Positions 1 to 6,725 of a DNA stretch of 10,703 bases are shown here, piece after piece. Both the position numbers and the translations under genes were made by a program. Positions within the stretch are counted from its first letter, which is position 1; the number at the start of each line of letters is the position of its first letter. Source of the DNA: Candidatus Saccharimonadia bacterium (GTDB lineage: Bacteria; Patescibacteriota; Saccharimonadia; Saccharimonadales; Saccharimonadaceae); contig JALRBM010000059.1 of NCBI GenBank assembly GCA_023257755.1, forward strand, positions 1 to 10,703. Reading direction: 5' to 3'. The notes under the pieces were generated by a model that was not told where the DNA came from, did no database searches, and saw only the letters and a list, made by a program, of their open reading frames with translations.

Positions 1-533
1 AGGAGTGCCCGCACCATCGCAATGGGATCAGGTTCGGCGGCAATAACATTCAGCCCCAAGCCTTCAATAAACTCCAGCCGCTCTTCGGCGTAACTGTTTG
101 CTGTACTCGCTAAAAGCACCTCTTGCTGCTGCGGGTTATGGGCTGACTGGCCCAGCAGTGCCCAGTCCACTTTAGCCTCGTCGATCGCCATAGGGATATA
201 CTGGTCGATCTGATATTTGATCGTGCTTCGAAGCTCCGCTTCAAGCATACTTGGCACGTCGATTACCGTCGTGAAGGTCTTTTGTGAGGGTAAGCCGATG
301 ACAACGTTTTTTGTCTTGATTCCGCTTTGGCCAACGGCAGTCATAATCGTCTCACCCAGCCGCCGCTCCGATTCTTTGGAGTTGGCTGTCGTGGTCTTCA
401 TATCCACCGGAGCATACCCATAGTGAAGTAGCGTCCAGTTGTCCTGGCCATTGTTTGCCAGCTGCACGACCCGCACCGCGTTGGTGCCGATATCCAGTGC
501 AAAAAAATCGCCCACGCCTTTTAGTAATGCCAT
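1..533 (-). CDS. pilM: Type IV pilus assembly protein PilM (3'-truncated by window edge)
   Basis: Translating the minus strand from the ATG at 533 gives 177 residues starting MALLKGVGDFFALDIGTN and open to the left edge, so only the N-terminal half is present. The FFALDIGTNAVRVVQL stretch (residues 10-25) is the first phosphate-binding strand-loop of the actin/FtsA-like fold typical of PilM. Later segments such as VVIGLPSQKTFTTVIDVPSM and YQIDQYIPMAIDEAKVDW also fit the family. PilM is a cytoplasmic ATP-binding protein that docks PilN/PilO at the inner face of the pilus machine; pilN and pilO would be expected off the left edge. The start is fixed by a TATAAT box ending only 10 bases upstream, so the mRNA has almost no leader and no Shine-Dalgarno. 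The gene follows a surface-protein gene on the same strand but has its own promoter. Confidence 0.87.
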   Translation of the reverse strand, partial: MALLKGVGDFFALDIGTNAVRVVQLANNGQDNWTLLHYGYAPVDMKTTTANSKESERRLGETIMTAVGQSGIKTKNVVIGLPSQKTFTTVIDVPSMLEAELRSTIKYQIDQYIPMAIDEAKVDWALLGQSAHNPQQQEVLLASTANSYAEERLEFIEGLGLNVIAAEPDPIAMVRAL

Positions 534-543
534 ATTGTGTCTC

Positions 544-574
544 ATTATAGCATAAGCGTCTTTGAAATTAACAA
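544..574 (-). promoter_or_regulatory. pilM promoter, extended -10
   Basis: On the minus strand TGC-TATAAT lies at 552-544, an extended -10 with a consensus hexamer. A weak -35 (TTGTTA, 574-569) sits 19 bases upstream. Transcription would begin about 3-4 bases before the pilM ATG or at it, predicting a leaderless or near-leaderless mRNA. The 18 bases at 543-560 match the TPR gene promoter at 3094-3111 at 17 positions. Confidence 0.65.
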
Positions 575-592
575 CCTTATACGAACAGAGGT

Positions 593-2533
593 CTAGAACC
601 TGGGTGGCATCTCGATCGAGTAGACAGTCTGGGCCTTATTGTTCCCCTGTGACCGAAGAAGCGCCCAAAGGTGTGCGTCCGGCCGCAGGTTGAACCGCTC
701 GGCGGGCTCCCCCGATTCGGCGCCAGTCCCCGATCCTGCCGTGCGGTTAAGCAGCAGCCTGCCCGTCACTACGGGGCCGTTGACCTCTAGTTTATTCTGG
801 CACTTATTCGAGGTCAGATTACCCGAGAAATCCGAACAGGTGTTCACTGCGCCGCTCGCCACCAGCCAGGCATCCACTCGTCCGGCACCATTCTCGATGT
901 TGATATTTTGCGCGATGATAACTGCCTGAGGGATATCCTGAATGCGACCGATAGCCGCTCCATCATACTGGATAGTACCAGCAATCGTGACCGTGCCCGT
1001 GGCAATAATCACGACGCTATGACCGGCCGGAACCGTGCCCCCAGTAATCCTCAGATCACCCGCCGTGCGAACCAGCACTGGCTGGTCGTTGCGAACCGCC
1101 AGGCTCCCCATGTCGACGTTACCGCTAACAGGCTGCGTGTTTTGTATCGTGCCAAAGAAAGAGGCGGCATTCGACGGTCGTCGCAATAAATCAGGAGGAG
1201 AGCCGGCCGCAACATAATTACCGAACGCCGGACTGCCGGCTGGATTAACGTTGGCAAATGTCAGCCTGCTCCATGAGTTCTGATTATTATCGGCCTGGTC
1301 CGCTAGTCCCGAACCAGAAGCGAACCGGCTATTGGCTCCTACTGAAAAGGCCCCGTACTCTACCCAGCTCCCAAATACTTTGTTCGAGCCGCCGACCGGC
1401 TTAACACTCGTACTGGTGTCGATCATACCGCGCACGGCGATATCATCGCCCCAGATCTGTACCTTCGGCTTTTTGCTTACCGTGACGCAGCGGGGCTTGG
1501 AATGCGCCCATCGCCCATCGTCGTTAGCACGAGGCTGAACTGAAAGCGTAATACAGATCCTCGTTCCCACCGAGACGTCACCGACATCTTCGGGATCAAG
1601 ATTTATGGCTGTTGTTCCCCGTTGGAACTGCTGACTCCCCTTATCTACATTCCGACAAGTCGCACCGGCACCCTGGAAGTAATTTCCAGAGGGGGCTCCC
1701 CCGCCTGATTGACAAGGTGCTGTTGGCGAAAAAGTAATATCATCATCTTCGTGCGGTGCTTTGCCTCCTGGCTGCACGGTGATCAACGTGATTTCCCACT
1801 GTGTCGGCTGACTTTCAACCTCACCCGGATTGTTGACCCGTGTCGTGGCCGTGATTGGCGAGCCAGGTTCAATCGGGTCGGGCGATACGTCGTTTACCGT
1901 AGGTGAAAGCGTGTAGTTTTTAGGCCGCTCCAGTCCATCCAGCCTGCCGACCGGGTTGGCACAGTCCTTTTTAATCGCGTAGATCGGCTGTCCAGTCGTT
2001 GGACTGTAGAACACAATACTCCAGGCCGATGTCTGGGCGGAGGGATACCAGGCAACGTCATTAATACTTGAACGGGTGTTAAGCCCGCCGAAATTATAAA
2101 AGACATTAAAATTAGTGTACGGCGCCCAGTAACGAACGGTTGCCACCCATTCGCCCCATTGCTGACACGCGATGTTCTTTGGGGTCCCCGGAGGAAAGTC
2201 CAGCATGGTGAGTACGATAAACGCTGCACCCGTGCCATTTTGCCCACCATTCACAGCACCGCCGGCACATCCTAGATGGCCGCCGATGTTAGCGATCAGC
2301 TCGTCAACATTATTCACCCCAAGAAGTGCCGGCGAACTAATCACATTGCTACGAAGCGTCCCAGGCCCGCCGTCATAGCCGCCAAAGAAATAGCCGTACC
2401 AGCAGTCACGGCCGTTTGGCGTACACATGTCCGCAGACGCTCTTTCGGCAAAGAGAACCAATGGACTGAACATCATCACCACAGCCAAAACGGAAAGTGC
2501 CAGCCGTTTTGCCACACCCCTTAGTAATTTCAC
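593..2533 (-). CDS. Large exported surface protein, pilus-linked, function unknown
   Basis: 646 residues. Residues 1-34 form a classical signal peptide: basic start (KLLRGVAKR), hydrophobic core, ERASA/D cleavage site. The mature protein has about 11 cysteines, including CTPNGRDC near its start, which suggests disulfides outside the cell. The middle (DVSPDPIEPGSPITATTRVNNPG onward, about residues 212-350) looks like an Ig-like beta domain. The C-terminal 170 residues alternate short hydrophobic strands and turns (VVIIATGTVTIAGTI, AVIIAQNINIENG, LEVNGPVVTGRLLLNRT), resembling the beta-rich ends of large pilus-associated or adhesin proteins in CPR genomes. The GTG start overlaps the upstream TPR stop (GTGA), with GGAG at 2545-2542 eight bases before it, so translation is probably coupled. 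pilM follows directly. I infer a cell-surface or pilus-tip/adhesion role; no catalytic motif was recognised. Confidence 0.8.
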   Translation of the reverse strand: MKLLRGVAKRLALSVLAVVMMFSPLVLFAERASADMCTPNGRDCWYGYFFGGYDGGPGTLRSNVISSPALLGVNNVDELIANIGGHLGCAGGAVNGGQNGTGAAFIVLTMLDFPPGTPKNIACQQWGEWVATVRYWAPYTNFNVFYNFGGLNTRSSINDVAWYPSAQTSAWSIVFYSPTTGQPIYAIKKDCANPVGRLDGLERPKNYTLSPTVNDVSPDPIEPGSPITATTRVNNPGEVESQPTQWEITLITVQPGGKAPHEDDDITFSPTAPCQSGGGAPSGNYFQGAGATCRNVDKGSQQFQRGTTAINLDPEDVGDVSVGTRICITLSVQPRANDDGRWAHSKPRCVTVSKKPKVQIWGDDIAVRGMIDTSTSVKPVGGSNKVFGSWVEYGAFSVGANSRFASGSGLADQADNNQNSWSRLTFANVNPAGSPAFGNYVAAGSPPDLLRRPSNAASFFGTIQNTQPVSGNVDMGSLAVRNDQPVLVRTAGDLRITGGTVPAGHSVVIIATGTVTIAGTIQYDGAAIGRIQDIPQAVIIAQNINIENGAGRVDAWLVASGAVNTCSDFSGNLTSNKCQNKLEVNGPVVTGRLLLNRTAGSGTGAESGEPAERFNLRPDAHLWALLRSQGNNKAQTVYSIEMPPRF

Positions 2534-3063
2534 AACTTCTTCTCCAGTTCAGCGATCAAATAGTCGTAGACAGCGATCTGATCCTGCGTATAATCCTTCG
2601 ATGAAGCGGCAAACTCCTTCGCCCGCTTGTAGGTGTCGATTGCCAGCTGGTATTCGCCTGCTCTCTCAGCAGTCGCAGCCATATTCTCAAGTTCAGGGTC
2701 GGGCAGTTTGCCTTCGTTATCAAGCCTTTTATACACCTCTACCGCTTCTTTTAACTTCCCTGCGTTGGCGTATGCACCGGCCAGAAGCAATTGCATTTTA
2801 GGATCGTTCACATTTTGCTGTCCCTGGATCAACTGGACTGCCCCATTGTAATCGCCTGTACCGGTTTTTTTATTCACTTCGGCAACAAGATCCTGCTCTT
2901 TGTCCTGGGGATATTGCTTCACTTCTTTTTTCGTCTCAGTAGGGCCCAAACCGGCGAAGAACCTTCCACCCTGCGCCTGCCAAATCCAAAAAGTGGTAAG
3001 TCCCCCGAACAGAACCACGGCGACGGCCGCGATAATTATAATCTGTTTTTTTGTGAATTTCAT
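2530..3063 (-). CDS. Membrane-anchored TPR-repeat protein
   Basis: 177 residues from the ATG at 3063. A basic N-terminus (MKFTKKQ) precedes one membrane segment (about residues 8-29, IIIIAAVAVVLFGGL then TFWIW), then a polar linker. Helical repeats follow (about 60-165): GDYNGAVQLIQGQ, LAGAYANAGKLKEAVEVYKRL, MAATAERAGEYQLAIDTYKRA, with the A..G....A...Y pattern of tetratricopeptide repeats, which mediate protein-protein contacts. The open frame extends upstream to 3138, but that region contains the promoter and lacks a membrane-protein start, so 3063 is preferred. The stop overlaps the GTG of the exported surface protein by four bases, so the pair is very likely made together. I infer an extracytoplasmic scaffold or assembly partner for that protein or the nearby pilus machinery; the exact role is unknown. 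Confidence 0.82.
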   Translation of the reverse strand: MKFTKKQIIIIAAVAVVLFGGLTTFWIWQAQGGRFFAGLGPTETKKEVKQYPQDKEQDLVAEVNKKTGTGDYNGAVQLIQGQQNVNDPKMQLLLAGAYANAGKLKEAVEVYKRLDNEGKLPDPELENMAATAERAGEYQLAIDTYKRAKEFAASSKDYTQDQIAVYDYLIAELEKKL

Positions 3064-3094
3064 GCTTCTAGACCAGGCGCCTTTCGCTGTGGCC

Positions 3095-3124
3095 ATAATA
3101 GCATAAGCGTCACTGGCCGAGCAA
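3095..3124 (-). promoter_or_regulatory. Promoter of the TPR/surface-protein operon
   Basis: On the minus strand TGC-TATTAT (3103-3095) is an extended -10, with a weak TTGCTC -35 at 3124-3119 and 18-base spacing. It predicts a leader of about 25 bases ending in a poor GAAG-type ribosome site before the ATG at 3063. The core GACGCTTATGCTATTATG matches the pilM promoter except for one base. Confidence 0.55.
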
Positions 3125-3221
3125 ATCCAGACCAACATGAGAACTAGGCTATCGCCGGATAAAGTCCGATTGCCTTAATCATCGCAATGATCTGCCTGGC
3201 AGTGCTTATGTAACGCACCCG

Positions 3222-5207
3222 TTATTCTTCACGCATGTCATTAATTGGATTACGTCGAAGATTGCGAAGAAGTGGTAGCAGCACGGCAAGCAGCCCCATG
3301 CACAGAATCCCTCCACCAATCACGATTGCCATCAAATAATTTACACTGAAAAACGAGAAGGATGTATCACTCGCAAACAATCCATACGCCACACGCGCTT
3401 GTTCAGAGAACGATCCGCCGTAGATTGACTGGACGATAGCAACAAGGATAATGCCTAATACAACGCTCGTGAAAAGGATTAAGATTGCCACTATTAACCC
3501 GTACGTTACATACACAGCTCCTATATCCCCCCTCTTAGCTCCCAGCGCCCGAAAGACCGCTGTTTCACGTCGGCTATCGATAATTATTCGCGACATTGTA
3601 AGAAGGGTGATGATTCCCGCGACGCCAAGCGCAACTGGAAGAGCAATACTCAAAACGTTCTTAACAAGCTTTTGTAAATCATCCAAAAGAAGATAATTTG
3701 ACCCAAATGTACTCAGCCTAAATAGCTTTTTACAGTCAATCTCCGATTCGGAGCATCCCTCATTCCTTATAAATTCTCGCGCAGATGACAAGCTGCTAAA
3801 TGACAGCACGTTCTCTGATAGACCGTATTTCGTGTTTATATCCTTTGACTGATCGCCCCTCAATCTTTCACCAAACAGGACCTCGTCGTACTTCGCTTTC
3901 GCACCGCCTGCTTCGTATATTCTCTTCGGAATCAGAGCGCCGCTATCAAGTGTGTTCGCAAATAAATTGTTCGCAAAATCTTCTACGCTTCGAGGATTCG
4001 AAAAACTACTTTCGCTTAAATCAAAGACACCTCTCACCTGAAATTCAAGCAACATCCGCCGTGGTTCGCTGTAAGTGTTAAGGCGCGTTTGCATTGCAAT
4101 CCGATTCTCATCGTCACGTTTTTCACGGGATGTCCGGCTATCCTTCGCTACCGTCAATGAACCACAAGGTTCGGATGGTAAATTATAGATAACTTTGGGC
4201 GGAATGTAGTCAGGATTTTTTTCGTTGGCTTTAATATCCGAGAGGTCCTTGACTGCCTGACTTACCTTGAGTCGGTCAGCTTCGTTTCGATAACAGGAAG
4301 TGTACTTTTGGCCATTAATCTTCTGTTGTAAACCTCTTACCCAATTAATCTTCTCGACTGCCGAAGCCGGCGGCTTCGTAATGCCCAGTGATTCACCGAA
4401 TAAGTCAACCGCCTCTTTCGTTGTTATGACAACGGGTATGGCATCACCACCAGCTTTACGCTCATCGTTCACGGGCAATACCCAGTTTTGCAGAAGTGCA
4501 TCGTCGTATAGCTTATACTCGTTGTTACGTACGCTATTAACCGCGTAGCCGTAGGCCGTGAATCCACTCGAATGTGGGGTTGGATTTTTTAGAAGGTAAT
4601 CGAAATTCTCTTTTCCATCAGGAAGATAGATCGTGTTAGTAAATAACGTCTGCGAGGATATTACCGGCAAGATATCTCTTACTCCGTAGCGCGACGCTAT
4701 ATCCTTAAGATGACGATCTGTGTTTTTAGCATTTTTAGCATATTCGATCAGCCGTTTTTCTATGTATTCGTTATAGACAGGAGATTCAAAATCAATCATC
4801 AATTGCTGATCGACAGGAAGAGCGGGATTAACAAAAGGACTTGGTTTTAGCGGAGTTTTTACTAGAGACTCATCAAAAGTAATCCCTAATTCTTTCGCAA
4901 GCTGCTTTTCTTTGGCGACATACTCAGCGTGAAGGTCTTTTAATTCTTTGATGGTTTCAGGACGTAAATTAGCATTGCCCTCGTAAATATCGTTTGCAAC
5001 GACTGGACTGGATTTTACAAGATACAGCCCATTATGCGCCTCTTTGGAGTACGCCTCCATACTCTGCTGAATACCGCTAAATATGAATGTGCCCGCATAC
5101 AATGTGCCAAACAGAAGGCTCGATACCAGGATAGTCAGAAAGAGGAGCACCTTTCGCGCGTGGAGTTTTGCAAAGGCAAGGGTGAGTACATGCCGAACGC
5201 GTATCAT
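3222..5207 (-). CDS. MacB/FtsX-type ABC transporter permease with very large ectodomain
   Basis: 661 residues with the MacB layout: one N-terminal membrane helix (about 20-43), a long extracytoplasmic region (about 45-515), then three C-terminal helices (about 518-540, 565-592, 623-647). The cytoplasmic loop DSRRETAVFRALGAKRGDI (from about 544) and the NPINDMREE tail are hallmarks of FtsX-domain permeases, which couple ATP hydrolysis to movement of the outer domain instead of forming a conventional channel. The ectodomain is about twice the size usual for MacB and has four cysteines (SCYR, PCGS, GCSE, DCKK). No MacA-like adaptor is adjacent. The ATG lies in an ATGA overlap with the ATPase stop, so the two are coupled. 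Possible substrates are lipoproteins, peptides or toxins, or it may transmit signals to cell-wall enzymes; nothing here settles this. Confidence 0.85.
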   Translation of the reverse strand: MIRVRHVLTLAFAKLHARKVLLFLTILVSSLLFGTLYAGTFIFSGIQQSMEAYSKEAHNGLYLVKSSPVVANDIYEGNANLRPETIKELKDLHAEYVAKEKQLAKELGITFDESLVKTPLKPSPFVNPALPVDQQLMIDFESPVYNEYIEKRLIEYAKNAKNTDRHLKDIASRYGVRDILPVISSQTLFTNTIYLPDGKENFDYLLKNPTPHSSGFTAYGYAVNSVRNNEYKLYDDALLQNWVLPVNDERKAGGDAIPVVITTKEAVDLFGESLGITKPPASAVEKINWVRGLQQKINGQKYTSCYRNEADRLKVSQAVKDLSDIKANEKNPDYIPPKVIYNLPSEPCGSLTVAKDSRTSREKRDDENRIAMQTRLNTYSEPRRMLLEFQVRGVFDLSESSFSNPRSVEDFANNLFANTLDSGALIPKRIYEAGGAKAKYDEVLFGERLRGDQSKDINTKYGLSENVLSFSSLSSAREFIRNEGCSESEIDCKKLFRLSTFGSNYLLLDDLQKLVKNVLSIALPVALGVAGIITLLTMSRIIIDSRRETAVFRALGAKRGDIGAVYVTYGLIVAILILFTSVVLGIILVAIVQSIYGGSFSEQARVAYGLFASDTSFSFFSVNYLMAIVIGGGILCMGLLAVLLPLLRNLRRNPINDMREE

Positions 5208-6001
5208 TGCACCTGCCCATCTTTCATTACTAACACTCTATCGGCCCGGCTGGCTATCTCTTCGTCGTGCGTGACCATAACAACAGTCATGTTATAACGC
5301 TTTTGCAGCGTCAGGAACAGCCCTATAATAACCTCGCTATTCTTACTATCGAGGTTCCCGGTAGGTTCATCGGCGAGGATAATTTTAGGGTTATTCAAAA
5401 GAGCCCGGCTAATTGCGGCGCGTTGCATTTGCCCACCCGATAATTGTCGGGGGTAATGCATTCTCTGATCTTCTAAGCCTACGATACTAAGAAGTTCTTC
5501 AACACGGCGTATGCGATCGTCTCGTTTGGAACGCGCAAACATTCCGGGCACTTCAATATTTTTCTCTAATCTTAAAAACGGCTGGAGGTAGAAAAACTGG
5601 AAAACAAATCCGATAGTTGAACTTCGCAGGCGCGAAAGTTTTCCATCACTTAATTTACCGACATCTTGCTGGTATATTTCGATAGTTCCGGCGCTAGGCT
5701 TGTCCAAGGCGCCCATTAACTGCAGAAGGGTACTCTTGCCGCTCCCACTCGATCCGGTGATGACAACGAATTCACCTTCATGGATATCAAGAGTTATACC
5801 GCGAAGAACCTGCAGTTCCTGACCCTTTAATTTGTAGTTTTTAGAAACAGAACGAAGGGCAATTGCAATGGGAGCGTTTTTGGCATTCGGAGTAACCTTA
5901 GGTGTTGTAGAGCCTGCAAAATCTCGAATGGCTTTTATGGCCGAGCTTTTGTCATACTGAAAAGCTTCTAAAAGCTGCCGCACTGCGTCTTTCCGTAACA
6001 T
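5204..6001 (-). CDS. ABC transporter ATP-binding protein, LolD/MacB family
   Basis: 265 residues with every ABC ATPase motif intact: Walker [10 protein letters not shown] (83-91), Q-loop glutamine (135, in [10 protein letters not shown]), signature LSGGQMQR (187-194), Walker B IILADE (207-212), D-loop NLDS (216-219) and switch histidine (245, VTHDE). The [10 protein letters not shown] and [16 protein letters not shown] wording places it in the LolD/MacB/FtsE branch that partners FtsX-fold permeases. Residues 1-44 are an extra N-terminal segment ([19 protein letters not shown]..., then a Pro/Thr/Asn/Lys linker) absent from standard LolD proteins; the first part looks helical and could contact the permease or another protein. 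GAGGG at 6012-6008 before the ATG supports this start. It is coupled to the permease by a 4-base overlap. Confidence 0.92.
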   Translation of the reverse strand: MLRKDAVRQLLEAFQYDKSSAIKAIRDFAGSTTPKVTPNAKNAPIAIALRSVSKNYKLKGQELQVLRGITLDIHEGEFVVITGSSGSGKSTLLQLMGALDKPSAGTIEIYQQDVGKLSDGKLSRLRSSTIGFVFQFFYLQPFLRLEKNIEVPGMFARSKRDDRIRRVEELLSIVGLEDQRMHYPRQLSGGQMQRAAISRALLNNPKIILADEPTGNLDSKNSEVIIGLFLTLQKRYNMTVVMVTHDEEIASRADRVLVMKDGQVQ

Positions 6002-6025
6002 GTACTACCCTCTTACTATAGAATA

Positions 6026-6054
6026 ATTTTACCACAAAAGAATTTTCCATTCAC
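6026..6054 (-). promoter_or_regulatory. ABC operon promoter
   Basis: On the minus strand TGG-TAAAAT (6034-6026) is an extended -10 with a weak GTGAAT -35 (6054-6049) at 17 bases. A second, closer hexamer TATAGT (6020-6015) is possible. The leader carries GAGGG six bases before the ATG. The -35 lies inside the block ATTCACC that also begins the rightward ychF-like promoter copy, so the divergent promoters overlap. Confidence 0.45.
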
Positions 6055-6107
6055 CCCTGTTATGCTATGATTAGACCATGAGCTTATCCATCGGCATACT
6101 GGGTTTG
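6049..6107 (+). repeat. Degenerate duplicate of ychF promoter and first ten codons
   Basis: Aligned without gaps to 6732-6790, the sequence is identical at 36 of 59 positions by my count. ATTCACC, CTGTTA, TA..AT and ATGAG are shared, and the distance from ATTCACC to ATG is 29 bases in both copies. TATGAT (6066-6071) sits six bases before ATG 6078, exactly as TACAAT does at ychF. The encoded peptides are MSLSIGILGL and MSLEIGIVGL, and six of the eight codon differences are synonymous. The match fades after codon 10. I read it as the 5' remnant of a second ychF-like gene or a diverged duplicate of this one. Confidence 0.6.
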
Positions 6108-6110
6108 TAA
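6078..6110 (+). pseudogene. Ten-codon leaderless mini-ORF, truncated ychF-like start
   Basis: ATG to TAA encodes MSLSIGILGL, the first strand and start of the P-loop of an Obg/YchF GTPase, then stops just before the GxxNVGKS motif. The next two codons after TAA (CCC GAC) still faintly resemble ychF CCG AAC, after which similarity ends. The TGC-TATGAT box six bases upstream would give a leaderless transcript. It could be a dead gene fragment or a leader peptide retained for regulation. No ribosome-binding site is visible. Confidence 0.4.
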
Positions 6111-6190
6111 CCCGACTACCTCTTGAGATAAAGCTGGAGATGCCGAAGCCTGATAACCGGCATGGTTATTTGTATGACCATATCGTTAGG
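6090..6190 (+). ncRNA. Possible structured RNA or leader, unclassified
   Basis: About 100 bases between the mini-ORF promoter and the next promoter contain several complementary segments. TCGGCAT (6091-6097) pairs with ATGCCGA (6140-6146), enclosing the hairpin GGGTT-TGT-AACCC (6101-6113). Further on, ATAACC (6153-6158) can pair with GGTTAT (6164-6169), or TGGTTAT (6163-6169) can instead pair with ATGACCA (6174-6180). The second fold is closed by CCTGATA (6149-6155) against TATC and AGG (6181-6190). The two options are mutually exclusive. The sequence matched no riboswitch, SRP, tmRNA or RNase P signature I know. Pairing was judged by eye and could be chance. Confidence 0.28.
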
Positions 6191-6219
6191 TTGACTTAGC
6201 CACAACTACATGATATACT
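6191..6219 (+). promoter_or_regulatory. Strong sigma70-type promoter for the 152-residue gene
   Basis: TTGACT (6191-6196), a 17-base spacer and TATACT (6214-6219) with TG at the extended -10 position make this the best consensus promoter in the window. Transcription should start near 6226, leaving a leader of about 25 bases that is A-rich and has no Shine-Dalgarno before ATG 6251. Confidence 0.75.
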
Positions 6220-6250
6220 AAGTGTACCCAAACCAATACGAAAACAAAAA

Positions 6251-6709
6251 ATGTCAGAACAAAATAAAAAACATCAGCCCCCTACTTCCATTGAATCTGC
6301 AGCCATAGCGGGTATGCATCTACTGGGTATTGCTACGGCCGCTGAAGCATTAAATAAGTATAATTATATTGACGCCGATTGGATGGAGCATGTACCTACA
6401 AATGACCATATGAGTAGTATGGCTGGTTCTTATGTACTTGGAGCAATTGGTGGGACAGCAACCGAACGTTTTGCAGCTCATCTTGAATCAAATGGGCGAA
6501 AAAAGTCTGCCGAGCGTGTACGCCGAGCTGGAAAAATTATTACGGTCATGGGCTCTATTGCTTGTCAGCTAGCAATAGAAACTTCCACTAAAGGAGTGGG
6601 TGATAAGTGGGACGTGGTCTCAGGTGCGATTGCCACCGTGCCTGGATTGATTGCAGGGAGAGGATACGCAAAAATTGGAAGGCACACTGACCAGCCTATC
6701 AAGCATTGA
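6251..6709 (+). CDS. Hypothetical small protein with VanZ-like layout
   Basis: 152 residues, not recognised as a known family. After a polar N-terminus there are four moderately hydrophobic helix-like stretches: about residues 16-33 (AIAGMHLLGIATAAEAL), 55-72 (MAGSYVLGAIGGTATERF), 95-110 (IITVMGSIACQLAIET) and 121-136 (DVVSGAIATVPGLIAG). The order HVPTNDHM...YVLG, then QLAIET...DKWDVVSGAIATVPGLIAG loosely resembles VanZ/DUF2238 membrane proteins (DK..HF..Y.LG, then a glutamate helix, then DxxxNxxGxxxG). That is a weak, by-eye suggestion. It has its own strong promoter, an A-rich leader and lower GC than ychF downstream. It sits between the two copies of the ychF start, so it may have been inserted there. 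Confidence 0.72.
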   Translation: MSEQNKKHQPPTSIESAAIAGMHLLGIATAAEALNKYNYIDADWMEHVPTNDHMSSMAGSYVLGAIGGTATERFAAHLESNGRKKSAERVRRAGKIITVMGSIACQLAIETSTKGVGDKWDVVSGAIATVPGLIAGRGYAKIGRHTDQPIKH

Positions 6710-6725
6710 TATATTGTGTAATATC

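Noticed and set aside
3064..3138. Upstream extension of the TPR gene (starts at 3138 or 3096).
   Set aside because: The extension covers the extended -10 promoter and adds residues before an otherwise perfect membrane-anchor start at 3063.
3150..3221. In-frame continuation of the permease after its TAA (24 codons, ending IKAIGLYPAIA) as stop-codon readthrough or a fused remnant.
   Set aside because: The permease already ends in the family-typical NPINDMREE tail, and a 24-codon stop-free run is common by chance.
6136..6180. Resemblance of GGAGATGCCG...CTGATAACC to a fluoride riboswitch.
   Set aside because: The order of elements and the closing CTCCT segment are missing, and an independent promoter separates it from the downstream gene.
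6708..6725. GATAT/ATATC hairpin after the 152-residue gene as a terminator.
   Set aside because: The stem is only five AT-rich pairs and no T-run follows; it merges into the ychF promoter.
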